Assembly (NCBI RefSeq): GCF_018446385.1
Contig: NC_055992.1
Span: forward strand, 101,574,947-101,638,946
Direction: 5' to 3'
DNA length: 64,000 bases
Origin: Zingiber officinale
Taxonomy: Eukaryota; Streptophyta; Magnoliopsida; Zingiberales; Zingiberaceae
Under the pieces are notes generated by a model. The model saw nothing but the letters and a program-made list of their open reading frames with translations, did no database searches and had not been told where the DNA came from. Below, in pieces: positions 10,700-22,199 of this stretch. Position 1 is the stretch's first letter. Every line of letters starts with the position of its first letter. The translations under genes were made by a program, and so were the position numbers.

Positions 10700-11515
10700 A
10701 TGACTTCTGTTAATCTGCGTTCGATTTTGGACTCGAACAAACTGACTGGACTGAACTTCTTTGACTAGTTTTGAAATTTAAAAATTGTTCTCAAAGTTGA
10801 GAAGCTAGCTTATATCCTTGATCAACCTCTTCCCACCAGTCTTGATGTCAATACAACTGCGGACCAATTATTAGCCCTTCAAAAACATAAGGATAATTTT
10901 GTACTTGCTAGTTGCATCATGCTAGCTGCTATGACTCCTGAATTACAAAAACAACATGAGCATTTCGATGTTTATGATATTGTCTATCATATTTGTGAGC
11001 TATTTAATGAGCAAGCTAAATCCAAAAGGTTCGAGGTCTCCAAGCTTCTCTTTTGCTCAAAGACGCGGGAGGGTTCATCTGCAGTACAATATGTATTAAA
11101 GATGAATGACTACATAGAGCATTTAGCATCACTCGATTTTACGATGGATCATGAGTTAAGTATTGACTTAATTCTACATAGTTTATTGAAATGTCATTCA
11201 CAATTTGTGATGAACTATCAGATGAACAATTTGGAATAGAACATCCCTAAGATGGTAAATATGCTCAAGACTGTGGAGTTTTTTGTTAAGGGTGAACAGA
11301 AAACTGTGATGTTAGTAGACTCCTCCAAGAAAGGTTCTAAGAGGAAGCCAAAACATCATGCTAAAGGAAAGAGCAAAAAGGCCAAGATAGTAGAACTAGC
11401 ACAAAAGGGCTCATGCCATTATTGTGGCAAGATGGGACACTTGCGAAGAAATTGCAAGATCTATCTTGAGTCTATGAAGAAGAATAAGGCATCTGATGCC
11501 CCATCCTCTTTAGGT
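10700..11515 (+). pseudogene. Copia A gag
   Basis: Recognisable gag features: a helical capsid-like part with TADQLLALQKHKDNFVLASC (starting about 10860) and HFDVYDIVYHICELFNEQAK, then a stop at 11237-11239, then a basic stretch and a CCHC zinc knuckle CHYCGKMGHLRRNC near 11413-11455. The start lies near 10700 but the first part has several stops. The order (capsid, knuckle, then protease) is that of Copia polyproteins. Confidence 0.8.
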
Positions 11516-12640
11516 ATTTTCATTATTGATTGTTATGCTATTTCCTCAGACACTTGGATATTGGAAACTAGGTGTGACTCACATATATGTAATGACATAC
11601 AGGGGATAAGGAATAGCAGAAGACTCATCAAGCGAGAAATAAGTCTGTGAGTTGGGAATGGAGCAAAGGTTGCTGCAGTCGCCATCGGAACATACTTGTT
11701 AAAGCTTCCTAGTGGACTTGTCTTAGAACTAGATAATTGTTATATTTTTCTAGCATTAATAAAGAACATTGTTTCTATTTCTTAAATAGAAAAGGTTCTC
11801 ATTTAACTTTTAGTAACAATTGTTGTTATATAACCTTAAATGACGTTCTTTATGGCACTAAAACTTTATACAACGACATCTACATGTTAGATATATCTAG
11901 TGATGTACTCAAGATTGAAAAGAGAAATAAATACACCCGCATAGATAATCAATTAACCTCTTACTCGTGACATTGCCACCTTATCTATATAAGCAAGAAA
12001 CACATGTTCGAATTGTAAAAGATTGCATTTCTTAAATCATTTGAATTAGATACATTTGACAAATGTGATTCATGTTTAAAAGGCAAGATGACAAAGTTAC
12101 TTTTTTCTCAAAAGGGTGAACGAGTTGATGAGTTACTTATGCTCGTACATACCAATGTATGTGAACCAATGACAACTCATGCATTAGGAGATTATGACTA
12201 CTTCATTACTTTCATTGATGATCACTCTTATTATAGGTATATTATCTAATGAAACACAAGTCTGAAGCCTTTGAAAAGTTTAAAGAATTCAAAAGTAAAG
12301 TAGAGAAACAACTTGATAAAAATATTAAGATACTTTGATCCGATCGAGGTGGTGAATATTTAAGCCAAGAGTTTCTAGATTATCTAAGGGATAATGGTAT
12401 ATTGTCTCAATGGACTCCGCCTTGTACGTTACAATATAATGATGTATCGGAAAGGCATAATCAAACCTTGTTAGACATAGTTAGATCAATAATGGATCGT
12501 GCAGATCTTCCCAAGACCTTTTGGAGTTATGCACTTATGATAGCTGTTTACTTGCTAAACAGAGTCCCGATAAAGGCAATCTCAACTACTCCATATAAGG
12601 TATGGACTAGTAAGAAACTCCTCATTTGAAGATTTGGGGA
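11516..12640 (+). pseudogene. Copia A protease and integrase
   Basis: The protease motif near 11553-11590 reads WILETRCDSHICND. The usual catalytic Asp-Thr-Gly is Glu-Thr-Arg here, so it is dead. A pre-integrase block follows with CDSCLKGKMTKL near 12068, then the integrase core with HTNVCEPMTTHALGDYDYF and the third-acid region PCTLQYNDVSERHNQTLLDI near 12420-12470. Multiple frameshifts and stops separate the pieces, for example near 11650, 11970 and 12250. Confidence 0.82.
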
Positions 12641-14575
12641 TGCCCTGTTTATATGAAGAGGACTATATCAGACAAGTTAGACGCCAAGTCTGATAAGTGT
12701 TTATTTATTGGATACCCTAAGGAAACTAAGGGTTGCCAATTCTATCACCCGTTGGAATAAAAAGTATTTATTTCAGGCATGCTACCTTCCTAGAGAAAGA
12801 ATTTTTCTTACAGGAAGCAAGTGGGAGTATGGTTGAACTTGATGAAGTTCAAGAGACTCTAATAAACACTAATGAGATGTCTAGTCAAGAACCACAATCG
12901 ATTATAACACAACCTCCTCATAGATCAGGTAGGACACGTAATATTCTTGAGAGATATGGATCTCTTGTAAGAGAATCGAATGATGTGTTACTCATTGAGG
13001 ATGAGGAACCTACTGATTACGAAGAGACTCTGAATAGTTCAGGAAAGGACAAATGGCTTACAGCTATGAAGTCTGAAATGAATTTCATGTACGAAAACAA
13101 AGTTTGGAACTTGGTAGACCCACATGAAGGTATTACGCCTATAGGGTGCAAATGGTTTTCAAGAAGAAAAACGACATGGATGGTAATATTATTACCTATA
13201 AGGCAAGGTTGGTGGTGAAAGGCTATCGTCAAAGGCAGAGCATTGACTATGATGAAACTTTCCCACCTTTGACCATGCTTAAATCCATTCGGATACTCCT
13301 GGCCATATCAGCTCATCATAATTATAAGATATGGCAAATGGATGTGAAAACAACTTTCCTTAATGGAAATCTGCTCGAGGATGTGCATATGACACAACCG
13401 GAAGGCTTCACATTTGTCAATAAGAATAAAGTATGCAAGCTTCAATGGTTTATTTATGGACTAATGAAAGCATCCAAGAGTTGGAATATCCATTTTGATG
13501 AGGCGATCAAACAGTTTGAATTCTCACAAAATCTAGATAAAGCTTGTGTGTATCAAAAGGTTAGTGGGAGTGTAGTCGTATTCCTAATATTATATGTTGA
13601 TGACATATTACCTATAAGAAATGATATGCCAGTTCCACAATCAGTTAAAAGTTTGGTTGTCTAATATGTTCTCCATAAAATACATGGGAGAAGTAACTTA
13701 CATCCTCGGAATGAAAATCTATAGAGATAGATCGAAAAGGTTGCTTAGTCTTTCATAGTCGACATATATAGACAGAGTGCTAAAACGATTTAGCATATCT
13801 GAATCCAAGAAAGGTTTCATACCTATGAGACATGGAATTTAACTTTCGAAGTTTATGTGCCCATAAACAGAAGACGAGAGGATTTGCATGGATAAGATAC
13901 CTTATGCGTCTGCAATAGGATCTATCATATATGCTATGTTATGTACAAGATCTGATGTATCATATGATCTGAGTGTTACGAGCATATACTAGTCTGATCC
14001 AGGAATGGATCATTGGGTGGATGTCAAGATGATCCTTAAGTACTTAAGAAGAACTAAGGATATGTTCTTGGTTTATGAAGATGGTGATATAACCATATGC
14101 GGATATACATATGCTAGTTTCTAGACGAACAAGGATAACTCTAAGTCCCAATCTGGATTCATATTCATATTAAATAGAGACGCAGTTAGTTGGAAAAGTT
14201 CCAAGTAATACACTATTGCAAATTCTACCTGTGAGGCGGAATACATTGCAGCTTCAAAAGCAACAATGGAAGCGGTTTGGATCAAGAAGTTCATTACTGA
14301 ACTTGGAGTGGTTCCATCCATTGTTGAAGCATTACCTATTTACTATGACAACACTAGAGCCATTGCGTAAGCAAAGGAACCAAGGTCTCATCAGCGATCA
14401 AAACATATGCTTCACCGTTATCATCTAATCAAGGAGATCATTAGTAGGAAAGAAATACAACTCGAGAAAATTCCCACTGAAAGGAATCTAGCGGATCCTT
14501 TGACAAAGGCTCTACAACAAAGAAAGTTTGAGAGTCACGTCTATGCTTACAATTTAGGACACCATGGCGATTAAC
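12641..14575 (+). pseudogene. Copia A reverse transcriptase and RNase H
   Basis: RT motifs are clear: YKARLVVKGYRQRQSIDYDE, WQMDVKTTFLNGNLLEDV and the catalytic LYVDDILPI near 13587, followed by a frame break at 13660. RNase H motifs follow (YTYASF near 14105 and AEYIAASKATMEAVW near 14236), and the tail ends near 14575 before the purine tract. Stops and shifts occur in each part. Confidence 0.85.
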
Positions 14576-14583
14576 TTTAGGCT

Positions 14584-14592
14584 AAGTGGGAG
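14584..14592 (+). other. Polypurine tract of Copia A
   Basis: AAGTGGGAG directly precedes TGTTAGAATT, the usual plant Copia arrangement at the internal-3' LTR border. Confidence 0.65.
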
Positions 14593-16189
14593 TGTTAGAA
14601 TTTGAGGGATGTCCCAAGGCAATCGCCTTATGTTTTTTTTCTATTTATTTGATAAGTATAGATTCACTATTTGAGTTCATATTATATGTTTGATTATATT
14701 AAAATCATTTACCGAATGTTCGTAATATAATTCATAGCATGAGAGAATTTGTGATTGGAACGTAACTAGTGATTATCTCTACATGTGCAATTATGAATAT
14801 ATTAAATTTCCCTAGTCGTTGTATTCAGACACCATCAATTATATAAGACTAGCATGAGTTATACTACTTGGTTCGGCCAAACAACTATTTTCTCACTGGC
14901 TGGAGACATTAGGATGTCGAGAGTTAAATGTGGATGTTGGTTATAGTAACTAGTTCATTAGAGTACTCGCTATAAGATTTCATATGGTTTTTTACATATA
15001 TAAAAATATGTCTGTGAAGTTCTTACTATAGCACGAGTGCAAGTTTCCTTCTACTTGAGGCATACAAGTCATCTTGGTCATGAAGACTTATACTTTGACA
15101 TCTTAAGCAAGCATCTCATTGAGGTGTGGAACTGAGATGATTGGGTATAAGTTGAAGTGCCCGAAAGTGTTTGGATAGCCCGTAGAGGATTCACCGCTCC
15201 TTGCGAGGAGACATATCCCATATAGTCACTCATTAATATTATTACTCAAAGTCTTTGGCCAAAGCATCACATGTTAAGAGTGCGAGACTCTTATACACAT
15301 GTACGAGTAATTTGAATCCGCAGAACGAGAACGTATTACTTGGGTTAGGTGTGACGTAGTCAGCCTAGTGGAGACAAGATATATAGACCATGTCCTAAAC
15401 CAAGTGGGTATAAGATGAGTGAAAGGAACAAGGCACGACTCACTGTAGCTGTTGAAGGGTTTAGAATTAATTCTAAAATAAACTATGATTTTCTGGCTAA
15501 TTGGAGATCATGATATACTACTAGGTGTCACTCATGATCGTTCAATAATTAAGTAGTTAATTATGGACGACCAAGATAAACTGAGAACCTATTGGGTCAC
15601 ACGCACTAATGGGTCTCTAAAAGATGTAAAACAAGTTAAGAATAGGATTCTTAGATCAAGAGATAGATATTTGGTTGGACCATATATAAGATAAATATGA
15701 AAATATTTGTCACAGTAAAAGCACAGATGTGTCACATTTCTTATGGAAGAGTTAGCCATATTTGGTTTAATCATGAATTAGTCATGAACCAATTTAGTTT
15801 GGTTGTGAACCAAACCAAGGGGTTAATGAACTAATTTTGGTTAAGGGATAATGGGTTGGATTTGGGCTTTCTAATCCAACTCATTAATGAGGGTTATATA
15901 TTGATATGATTGAGAGAAGATTATATATATAAGATCATTAATTGGCTTGTAAGGTTTTAGAAAACCTTAACTCAATTTCTCTTCTCCTCTTCCTCTCTCC
16001 TCTCTCTTTGTCACCGCCATCAAGGGGAAGCCTTTCCCCTTGTTGTCGTGACCACCACAAGGGAGAAAACTCTCTCTTGTGTGCTTCTCTTTCTCTTTCT
16101 CTTGATCCAACTTCTTCGCTCGTGGCTAGTAACTTCCGAAGTAGAGGCTTGTATTCAAGGAGTTGTCTTGAGGAGCTCGGCGTGGATAC
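14593..16189 (+). repeat. 3' LTR of Copia A, first part
   Basis: Starts TGTTAGAATT after the purine tract. The part from 15595 matches the 5' LTR. It is cut at 16189, after CGTGGATAC, by element B, and the LTR continues at 33458. The 14593-15590 portion has no partner in the window and no coding sequence I can support. Confidence 0.7.
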
Positions 16190-16347
16190 TGTTGGTGCAA
16201 TATCCCTCAGGTCAAGGCTGACCTGGTTGACCAAGCTTGAGTCTTGGTTTGAGTTTCGATCTTTGACAATGCAGTTGTCCATTTGGGGAGATTGTCTGGT
16301 GCAATTCCCCTCTGATCAGGGTCTGATCAGGTTGGATGAAAAAGAGG

Positions 16348-16943
16348 CAAGTAGGTCAAGGTTGACCGGATACTTGACTGGGAAGTCCTAACTGGGATGT
16401 TAGGCAGAAAGGAAGTCCTAGTGAGTGAAGCTAGGCAGAAGGGAAAATCCTGGTGAGTGAAGCCAGGTGAAAGACCTAGTGAGTGAAGCTAGGCAATTGG
16501 GAAGTCCTAGTGAGTGAAGCTAGGCAGGAGAAAAGTCCTAGTGAGTGAAGCTAGGCAGAAGGGAAAATCCTGGTGAGTGAAGCCAGGTGAAAGACGTAGT
16601 GAGTGAAGCTAGGCAATTGGGAAGTCCTAGTGAGTGAAGCTAGGCAGGAGGAAAATCCTGGTGAGTGAAGCCAGGTGAAAGACCTAGTGAGTGAAGCTAG
16701 GCAATTGGGAAAGTCCTGGTGAGTGAAGCCAGGCAGGAGAAATCCAGAGGGGTCAAGGTTGACCAGACATCTGGTGAGAGTCCAAGTAAGTCAAAGGGAT
16801 TGACCGAATACTTGGCACGAAGAGAAAAGTCCAAGTGGGTCAAAGGGATTGACCAGACACTTGGTGGGGAGTCCTGGCAGGTCAAGGGAGTGACCAGATG
16901 CTAGGCATGATATACCAATAGGTCAAGGTTGACCGAATATTGG
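16348..16943 (+). repeat. Tandem hairpin array with varying stems, B 5' LTR
   Basis: Short units have the form CCTAG-tgagtgaag-CTAGG or CCTGG-tgagtgaag-CCAGG, about a dozen between 16387 and 16735, the first being CCTAAC/GTTAGG. Long units have the form X-GGTCAA-spacer-TTGACC-RGA-X'. The outer stems X/X' are CAAGTA/TACTTG (16348/16371), CCAGA/TCTGG (16744/16770), CCAAGTA/TACTTGG (16782/16809), CCAAGTG/CACTTGG (16831/16858), CCTGGCA/TGCTAGG with one G-T pair (16873/16899) and CCAATA/TATTGG (16915/16938). Stems change between units but remain complementary. Confidence 0.85.
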
Positions 16944-16984
16944 ATTGAGAGGCTCGGGACTTGGTTTTGGGCAAAAAACCAAGA

Positions 16985-17235
16985 TCTGGATCGATTAGTG
17001 GATCGATCCAGGCCTTTCCCAGCGAACAGAGAGCCTCTGGATCGATCCATGGATCGATCCAGAGGTCCAAATCGATCAGCCGATCGATTGGGACGCTGCT
17101 GGTTCGCACGATAAGCGCTGGATCGATCCGTGGATCGATCCAGGCATTTTTTCCAGAGCACAGAGGTGCTCTGGATCTATCCGTGGATCGATCCAAAGCC
17201 TCCCCAATCGATTGGGAGCAATCCAATCGATTGGG
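16985..17235 (+). repeat. GATCGATC palindrome array, B 5' LTR
   Basis: Repeated pairs of the form TGGATCGATC-n-GGATCGATCCA alternate with AATCGATC-agcc-GATCGATTGG. A plain CAATCGATTGG form lies at the end. Both arms of a pair change together (GG...CC against AA...TT flanks). Open frames through this stretch are repeat artefacts. Confidence 0.8.
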
Positions 17236-17730
17236 ATTCGACCGTTGGCGTCGTTTATAGCTGTTGGCGTGCGGTTCCTTCAGTAGAACTTCACCGATTC
17301 ATTCCAGATTCATCACAGCTCCTCCCCAGCACTCTCTAAGCTCCTCACCGTCAGTTCTTGAAGGTTCTTGGAGGTTCATCCAAGTCAAGAGGCGAGTTGC
17401 AACGAGAAGAAGAAGAAGCTAGGGTTTTTACTTCATCTCTTGTAAGCTTTTGCTTATTCTTTACTACCCTTTCTTCTACTTGTATTGAGAGTCTTGTAGG
17501 GCTTCTCCGCCTTCGGTAGTTACCGAAAAGGAGTGTTTATTAGTGGAGGTGTGTGTGTGTGCGTGGATCCTTGGACTAGTCACCTCTTGTGAGGTGGATA
17601 CCAAGTAAAGTCCTATTGTTAGCATTGTTGTAGTTTGTTTCTTTGTATTCCGCTGCGCATCACTTTGAAGAAACAAGCAACGAAGCACGACGAGCTATTC
17701 ACCCCTCTAGCTACTTTTCGGTCCTAACAA

Positions 17731-17748
17731 GTGGTATCAGAGCCAGGT
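17731..17748 (+). other. Primer-binding site of element B
   Basis: GTGGTATCAGAGCCAGG begins one base after the LTR end. TGGTATCAGAGC is complementary to the 3' end of initiator tRNA-Met. Confidence 0.85.
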
Positions 17749-17862
17749 TGCTCTTCACCGGAATCACCGCCGGAAGGGGCAAACATAACAAGCAAAGCTA
17801 GAGGGTGAAGAAGTTGGAGCAAATTCATCAAAGTCAAAGAATTCAAGAAGCTCAACTTCAAG

Positions 17863-19534
17863 ATGCAATTCCAAGATGGACTTGGATTTGATACAAGGGT
17901 GGCTCCACCATACACATCCACAAGCTTCGATTCTTGGAGATCAAGAATTGAAAATTTCTTGATGATGGAGATAGAGCAATGGTTTGCTCTAATGGAAGGT
18001 TTTAAGGCTCCAAGGAATTCAAAGGGCAAAGTTCTCAAAAGGAGCAAATGGAGCCAAGAACAAATCCAAAGATGTGAGGCCAATGGCAAAGTGACCAAGC
18101 TTTTGGTCAATCTATTGTTGAGCAACATCTTGGAGAAAATTGGAGAAGTTGAAGATGCCAAAGAGCTATGGAGCAAATTGGAAAAGGCTCATGAGATCCC
18201 CTCCACTGTACCTAACCAAGAAGAATCCAAAGAGGGTGACTCATTGGAGCAAGATCAAGAGGAGGACTCCGAAGTTGAGAGATGCTCAACTTTCGAAGAA
18301 GAGGAAATCCAAGAAGCTTCATTCTCAAGGGAGTGTAATCAAAAGAGCAAGGAAGGAGCATATTCCTTGTTTCATGTACAAGAGGATGAAGAAGAAGGTG
18401 AAGCCTCCACCTCTAGGATTGAGGGGGAGCAACTCTTGGTGACACCGGATCAAGAAGAAGGAGAATCCTCCACATCCGGGTCAAGAGAAGAAGAGGATGA
18501 AGAAGCTTCCACCTCCACAAGTCAAGATAAATCAATTGGAGGGAAATCGATTTCGGATCAAGAGGAAGCCTCTACATTCATATCAAATGGAGGAGCAAGT
18601 GCCACCCCTACACAAGAAGGTATAAATAGTTCAATTAATAATAAGAATCATATTATATGTTTTGAATGTAGGGAACATGGGCACTACAAAAGCAAGTGCC
18701 CTAAATTGGCCAAGAAGAAGGGCCAAGTGGCACCTAAGGGCAAGGAGAAGCCAAAGGAGACCATCCCGGAACAAAGAAGAGCAAGGAGCACATTGTGTGC
18801 TTCTCTTGCAATACACAGGGGCATTACCGGAGTCAATGCCCTAAGGGGAAGAAGATGGTCAAGGCTCAAGGAGGAAGCTCAAGTCAAGGGGGAGCCTCTA
18901 AGGTAAAAAGGAAGGTAACTTTTATTGAGCCTATCCCTTTACATTATGGTAAAAAGCATGCTAGTTCTAACTTATATCATTTTAATGCTATTTACCATAA
19001 GAATAGAGAGCATGGTAAAATTAAGGAAAATAATGTAGCGTACCATGCTAAAACTACCACACCTAGGATTAGGAAGGTAGATAAAAATCTAGGCAATCAC
19101 ACTAAGGACCTTAGCTACAAGCCTAGAAATAAAAATGCTCATAAATTTAATGGAAAACCAAAAACTAAGGACTTAGTGATAGAAAATCAAGTCTTGAGGT
19201 CAAGGCTTGATAAAATGGAAAAGACCCTAAAAAGGATGGAAAATATCCTAAAAGGGCAAAATGAGCATAGCCTAGGTCTAGGAGCACAAAGGTCATCTAA
19301 TGGCCATAGGGGTTTGGGATACAAACCAAAGGCTAAGAAGGATGTAATCTCTTACCATAGGGTTCCATATAGTTATGGAACCAACCCTAGGTCTAGTGGT
19401 CAAGCCAAAAATACAAGGGAAGTTATCCCTAAGAGTATTTTTGCAACAAATGTGACTAAGACTTCTAAGAAGTCTAAGAAAGTCACAAAGAAGGTTACAA
19501 GGGAAGCAATCCCTAGAGTTGACCTAGAAAAAGT
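17863..19534 (+). pseudogene. Element B gag, first part (two zinc knuckles, coiled coil)
   Basis: Starts at the ATG at 17863. An N-terminal domain with SFDSWRSRIENFLMMEIEQW and KLLVNLLLSNILEKIGEVED resembles Copia-type gag. A long acidic, Ser/Thr-rich linker follows, then a CCHC knuckle CFECREHGHYKSKC near 18658. A single-base frame break near 18765 is followed by a second knuckle CFSCNTQGHYRSQC (from about 18798). A Lys-rich part then carries a predicted coiled coil (ENQVLRSRLDKMEKTLKRME). The frame is cut at 19530-19534 by element C and continues at 29404. No enzyme domain follows. An acidic linker and paired knuckles are unusual for gag, and the function as RNA packaging protein is inferred. 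Confidence 0.8.
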
Positions 19535-22185
19535 TGTTGGTTGCTATTCGGAAAACCTAGAGGTTCCACTGTACAAAAATTTTGTACAAAGGTCTGAACC
19601 TTTTCCTAGCTACCATGTGTTCTTTTAAATTAAATTTTGGATCGCCTGCGGAACTTAACATGTTTGATCCAAAACTTAATCTATTCGTTCTTTTAGGTTT
19701 TGACTTGGGTCTCCTGCGGAACTTAACACGTTCGACCCAAATCACCTTAAGTTATTAATTCCATTAAATATTAATTTCCATAATTGGTTCCCAGTACTGA
19801 CGTGGCGAGGCACATGGCCTTCTTGGATATGGGAGCAACCACCACCGACTAGACAAAACCTTTTATGGAAAGCTAATATTTAATTTCCTAAAATAACTTT
19901 AGGTTAACCGAAAAGAACAATCAAATCACAAGGAAAAAGAAAACAAAAGAACACAACATCGAAAAACATATTCGAAATACTAGAATCGCATGCCTCTTGT
20001 ATTTGGTATAATTTCCAAAAATAACTAGTATGATGCGGAAAGAAAAATTACTAGTTATATCTTTTAGAAAGACCTCTTGATCTTCTACCGTATTCCTCTT
20101 CTAATCTCAGACGTTGTGTGGGCAACGATCTTCCGAGATGAGAAACCACCAAAGCACCTTCTCCTTTCTTCAAATTTCGGCCAAGCACAAAACTTCCAAA
20201 AGATGAAGATCTTTTCCACCAACCAAGCTCCTAGGGATATAAGCTTTCTCTCCTTCTTCCTCAAGCTAGATCCGGCCACCAATTAAAACTCCATGAGCAT
20301 GAAGAGGTTCGGCCACAAAGAGAAGAAGAAGAGAAGAAGGAAGGGCCAGCCACACCACCAAGGAAAAGAGGGAGAAAAATAGAATAGAGTCGTTAGCCTT
20401 GAAGCCTCCTCTACCCCCTCTTTTATAATCCTTGGTCTTGGCAAATAAGGAAATTTAATTAAAAACTTCCTTAATTCTTTTTCCATGAAAAGGAAAAATT
20501 TATTTAATTAAAAACAATTTTCCTTTTCTCAATTTACATGGCCGGCCACACCAAAGCTACAAACAAGGAGAGTTTTAATTAATTAAAACTTCCTAATTTG
20601 TCTCCAGAAATTTATAAAATTTCTTCAATAATTTAATCCCTTCATGATTGGTTTATAAAAAGGAAATTTAATTAAAATCTTTCTTTTAAACATGTGGATA
20701 AAAAGAAAGTTATCTCTAAAAATTAAAATCTCTTTTAATCTACAAATAAGGAAAGATATCAAATCTTTTCTCAATCTTTGTAGAAACTAATAAAAGAGAA
20801 TTATTAATTTTAAACTTTCTTTAAATCATGAACATGGTTAAAAGGAAAGTTTTCTTAAAATTTTAAATCCTCCTTTAATCAATAAATAAGGAAAGATTTC
20901 AAATTTTAAACTCTCTTTAAACATGTAGATGATTTACAAATAAGGAAAGTTTTACCAAAATTAAAACCATCCTTTTAATCTACAAATAAGGAAAGAGATT
21001 AATCTCTTCTCTTAATCTTTTGTAGAAAGTTATAAAAGGAAATTTTTAATTTTTAAACTCTCTTTTAAAATCATGATATCCACATAAGAAATAATTTTAA
21101 TAAAAATCCTTTTAATATTCTAGTGGCCGGCCACCTAAGCTTGGGACCCAAGCTTTGGCCGGCCACCTACTTGACTCATCCACTTGGTCTTGGCCGGCCC
21201 TAGCTTGGGTTCCAAGCTAGCTTGGCGGCCCCATTGGATGGGTAAGAAGGTGGGTATGCGGTGGGTATAAATCTCTATATACTAGAGGCTACGATAGGGA
21301 CCGAGGAGAGGAATTGGTTTTGGTCTCCAAATTAAGCATCCCGTGTTCGCCCCGAACACACAACTTAATTTCATCAATAATAATTCATTCCACTAAAGAA
21401 CTATTATTGAACTACCGCACCAATCCCAAATTATATTTTGGGCTCATTCTTATTATGAGTGTGTTAGTCTCCCTGTGTTTAAGATAACAAATGTCCACTA
21501 ATTAAGTAAGTTACTGACAACTCACTTAATTAATATCTAGCTCCAAGAGTAGTACCACTCAACTTCATCGTCATGTCGGACTAAATCCACCTACAGGGTT
21601 TAACATGATAATCCTTATGAGCTCCTCTTGGGGACATTCTCAACCTAGATCACTAGGACATAGTTTCCTTCTATAATCAACAACACACACTATAAGTGAT
21701 ATCATTTCCCAACTTATCGGGCTTATTGATTCATCGAACTAAATCTCACCCATTGATAAATTAAAGAAATAAATATCAAATATATGTGCTTGTTATTATA
21801 TTAGGATTAAGAGCACATACTTCCATAATAACCGAAGTCTTTGTTTCTTTATAAAGTCAGTATAAAAGAAACGACCTCAAATGGTCCTACTCAATACACT
21901 CTGAGTGTACTAGTGTAATTATACAGTCAAGATAAACTGATACCTAATTACACTACGACCTTCCAATGGTTTGTTCCTTTCCATTATGGTCGTGAGCTAC
22001 TGTTTATAATTTATAAGATACTGATAACATGATCCTCTGTGTGTGACACCACACACCATGTTATCTACAATATAAATTAATTGAACAACTACATTTATCA
22101 TAAATGTAGACATTTGACCAACGTGATTCTTATTTCTAGATAAATGTTTATACCAAAAGCTAGGCTTTTAGTATACACTCTAACA
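19535..22185 (-). repeat. 3' LTR of Copia C (left copy)
   Basis: 2651 bp, from TGTTGGTTGC to CTCTAACA, closely matching 26731-29398. It is AT-rich with several GGCCGGCC-containing palindromes near 20541 and 21125-21200. Confidence 0.93.
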
Positions 22186-22199
22186 ATCTCCCACTTATA
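22186..22199 (-). other. Polypurine tract of Copia C
   Basis: The minus strand reads TATAAGTGGGAGAT directly before its 3' LTR, the typical plant Copia tract. Confidence 0.8.

Larger units (their letters stand above)
16190..17729 (+). repeat. 5' LTR of element B
   Basis: A 1540-bp LTR matching 31864-33452 with scattered differences. It contains the GGTCAA/TTGACC hairpin array (16348-16943), the GATCGATC palindrome array (16985-17235) and a U5-like end with CTCTAGCTACTTTTCGGTCC. Confidence 0.93.

Noticed and set aside
16387..16735. Regularly spaced repeats that could suggest a CRISPR array
   Set aside because: Units are contiguous hairpins without unique spacers of fixed size, they lie in an LTR, and the genome is a plant.
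16882..17260. Overlapping open frames on both strands over the GATCGATC array
   Set aside because: The repeated DRSTDRS/IDPWIDP-type products come from the palindromic repeat itself, and the same occurs at 32556-33042.
17731..17748. tRNA-like sequences at primer-binding sites
   Set aside because: Only the short complement of a tRNA 3' end is present, directly after an LTR. No tRNA gene could be supported anywhere in the window.
20077..20486. Short frames repeated at 27273-27682
   Set aside because: They lie inside the two LTR copies of element C. The repetition reflects LTR identity, not coding conservation.
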